From contig CM055198.1 in NCBI GenBank assembly GCA_029224185.1, forward strand, positions 17,966,419-18,030,418: 64,000 nt of DNA, given 5' to 3'. A program made the translations under genes and the position numbers. This stretch comes from Karalla daura (Eukaryota; Chordata; Actinopteri; Chaetodontiformes; Leiognathidae). Every line of letters begins with the position of its first letter. Positions within the stretch are counted from its first letter, which is position 1. Below, in pieces: positions 63,501 through 64,000 of the stretch. The notes beneath the pieces are model-generated. The model was not told the origin of the DNA. It was given only the letters and a program-made list of their open reading frames with translations, and ran no database searches.

Positions 63501-63929
63501 ACGTCTCCAGACAGCAGCAGGCTCAGGGCCACCTCGGCCAGACATATATCCTGCAACCGAGACTGCGTCAGTCACACTCACTCGCTCGCTCGCTCGCTGA
63601 ATCACACGTTACCTGTTCTGAGGAAATGCAGGAACTCACCAACTGGCTGCTTTTCAGCACTTTGCTGCTCAGCTGACTGACAGAGAAATGCCACGCCAGC
63701 CTGCGAAGAAACAAACAAACATTGATCACAAGTCGGGATGTCCTTTATTCTTCTGTATTTAGTTTTACGTGCAACCCAGGCAGTAGACAGAAATAACAGA
63801 CAGGAGTTACCTTTTACTCTGGTGGTCGAGCAGCACGGTGATGCCAGCGATGGTCATGTGCCACAGAGACTCCGACAGTGCCATGTTCAGCACCATCACG
63901 TTGATGGAGCTGATGTGGAAGGACAGCAG
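50068..63929 (-). CDS. bltp2: Bridge-like lipid transfer protein family member 2 (KIAA0100), lacks only the N-terminal exons
   Basis: Very large hydrophobic-groove protein thought to move lipids at ER-plasma membrane contacts (family knowledge). 35 coding exons: 63929-63811, 63700-63640, 63550-63367, 62156-62033, 61953-61829, 61718-61651, 61575-61439, 61232-61114, 60686-60502, 60403-60112, 59704-59499, 59183-58127, 58013-57822, 57587-57385, 57134-57016, 56922-56699, 56607-56417, 56274-56175, 56043-55844, 55755-55458, 55359-55202, 54383-54177, 54085-53986, 53882-53700, 53619-53498, 53407-53252, 53131-53010, 52934-52754, 52676-52590, 51997-51887, 51803-51668, 51230-51106, 51020-50919, 50498-50364 and 50253-50068. 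They sum to 6315 bp, 2104 residues plus stop, with no frame break. Landmarks are TCIIHYRHQEFS, VQLGDTTPFALGF, ELMKDESKESAKRLQLLD, VRIRDYPRYLFEIRDWRL, VWGPCWDPAWTLIGQ, GKLFHSLRP, a coiled-coil EEQRSSILHLQEAVRQ, MMGFFFPGR, and the basic tail SIFSRRK. Human length is about 2235, so about 120 N-terminal residues lie beyond the right edge. Two introns appear to be GC-AG. Confidence 0.96.
51331..51378. repeat. (CA)n microsatellite, bltp2 intron
   Basis: CA repeats with CT and AT interruptions. Confidence 0.9.
51490..51563. repeat. (CA)n microsatellite, bltp2 intron
   Basis: Short CA run, then a GCACGCACGCACG stretch, then about 40 bp of pure CA. Confidence 0.92.
54651..55100. repeat. Minisatellite, 10 units of 45 bp, in a bltp2 intron
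   Basis: Exactly ten 45 bp units starting at 54651, 54696, 54741, 54786, 54831, 54876, 54921, 54966, 55011 and 55056. Each has CCAGCTG near its start and most have GTTGCCATGG near its end. Units 4 and 9 share the variant 'tacagaactgctaa'. It lies between the exons ending at 55202 and starting at 54383. Because 45 is divisible by three, open frames of 182-191 codons run through it on both strands; they are artefacts of the repeat and not genes. Confidence 0.97.
61036..61089. repeat. Alternating GT/GC tract, bltp2 intron
   Basis: About 54 bp of strictly alternating purine and pyrimidine: TG repeats followed by GTGTGC units. It starts about 24 bp into the intron from the donor at 61114/61113. 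Confidence 0.95.
62157..63366 (-). other. Large bltp2 intron with a LINE tail
   Basis: 1.2 kb intron between the exons ending at 63367 and starting at 62156. Apart from the LINE tail at 63100-63285 no gene or exon is recognised. Confidence 0.7.
63100..63285 (+). mobile_element. LINE 3' tail remnant
   Basis: A/T-rich sequence with TTGTATACTG repeats ending in 'atttccctttgggatcaata' (63259-63278), the characteristic end of a common teleost LINE 3' UTR as I remember it. It is opposite in orientation to bltp2. Confidence 0.6.
63580..63598. repeat. (CTCG)n short repeat
   Basis: Four to five GCTC/CTCG units in a bltp2 intron. Confidence 0.85.
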
Positions 63930-64000
63930 CTGGAGACACAAGGTCAGAGGTGAGATGATGTCTTTAAAATAAAGGAAAAAAGGCAGTTTGGGAGAGGATG

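Noticed and set aside
1..64000. CRISPR arrays, prophage, integrons, operons
   Set aside because: The DNA is vertebrate nuclear sequence; none of these is present, and tandem arrays here are micro- or minisatellites.

Overview
This window is nuclear DNA from a ray-finned fish, most likely a teleost of the acanthomorph type. The evidence is: vertebrate genes split by short GT-AG introns; abundant CA/GT, GA and (ATCT)n microsatellites; fragments of fish-type LINEs and dispersed repeats; and a gene set drawn from three parts of human chromosome 17. The species cannot be named from the sequence alone. No prokaryotic, viral or plasmid gene was seen.

Layout: six protein genes, all transcribed from the minus strand. 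(1) 1-8.7 kb: 5' half of an HNF1B-type homeobox gene (exons 1-4); the later exons lie beyond the left edge. (2) 8.7-28.7 kb: about 20 kb with no recognisable gene. It holds microsatellites, a LINE remnant, an orphan CpG-rich patch and several stretches that look like candidate regulatory elements. (3) 28.8-33 kb: dynll2 (dynein light chain LC8 type 2). (4) 33.3-38 kb: srsf1 (SR splicing factor 1). (5) 39-42.4 kb: aldoc (brain-type fructose-bisphosphate aldolase) with a TATA promoter and a non-coding first exon. (6) 44.5-48.8 kb: rskr (an S6-kinase-related AGC kinase, human SGK494). (7) 49-64 kb: bltp2 (KIAA0100 family, a bridge-like lipid-transfer protein), 35 coding exons with only the first few running off the right edge.

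These genes do not form one pathway. They share a chromosome neighbourhood: from memory, HNF1B is at human 17q12, DYNLL2/SRSF1 at 17q22 and ALDOC/RSKR/KIAA0100 at 17q11.2. The fish block therefore joins pieces that are separate in human. All coding exons below were placed by hand from splice sites, reading frame and remembered family sequence. Exon lengths and phases add up without a frame break in every gene.

Most useful observations: a second in-frame acceptor in hnf1b exon 3 that would remove exactly 26 codons; two probable GC-AG introns in bltp2; a 10 x 45 bp minisatellite in a bltp2 intron that carries E-box and RFX-like half sites and stays open in several frames; a retained-intron reading frame in srsf1; and an unusual valine next to the active-site lysine of aldoc. 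I found no sign of a wholly new multi-gene system here.
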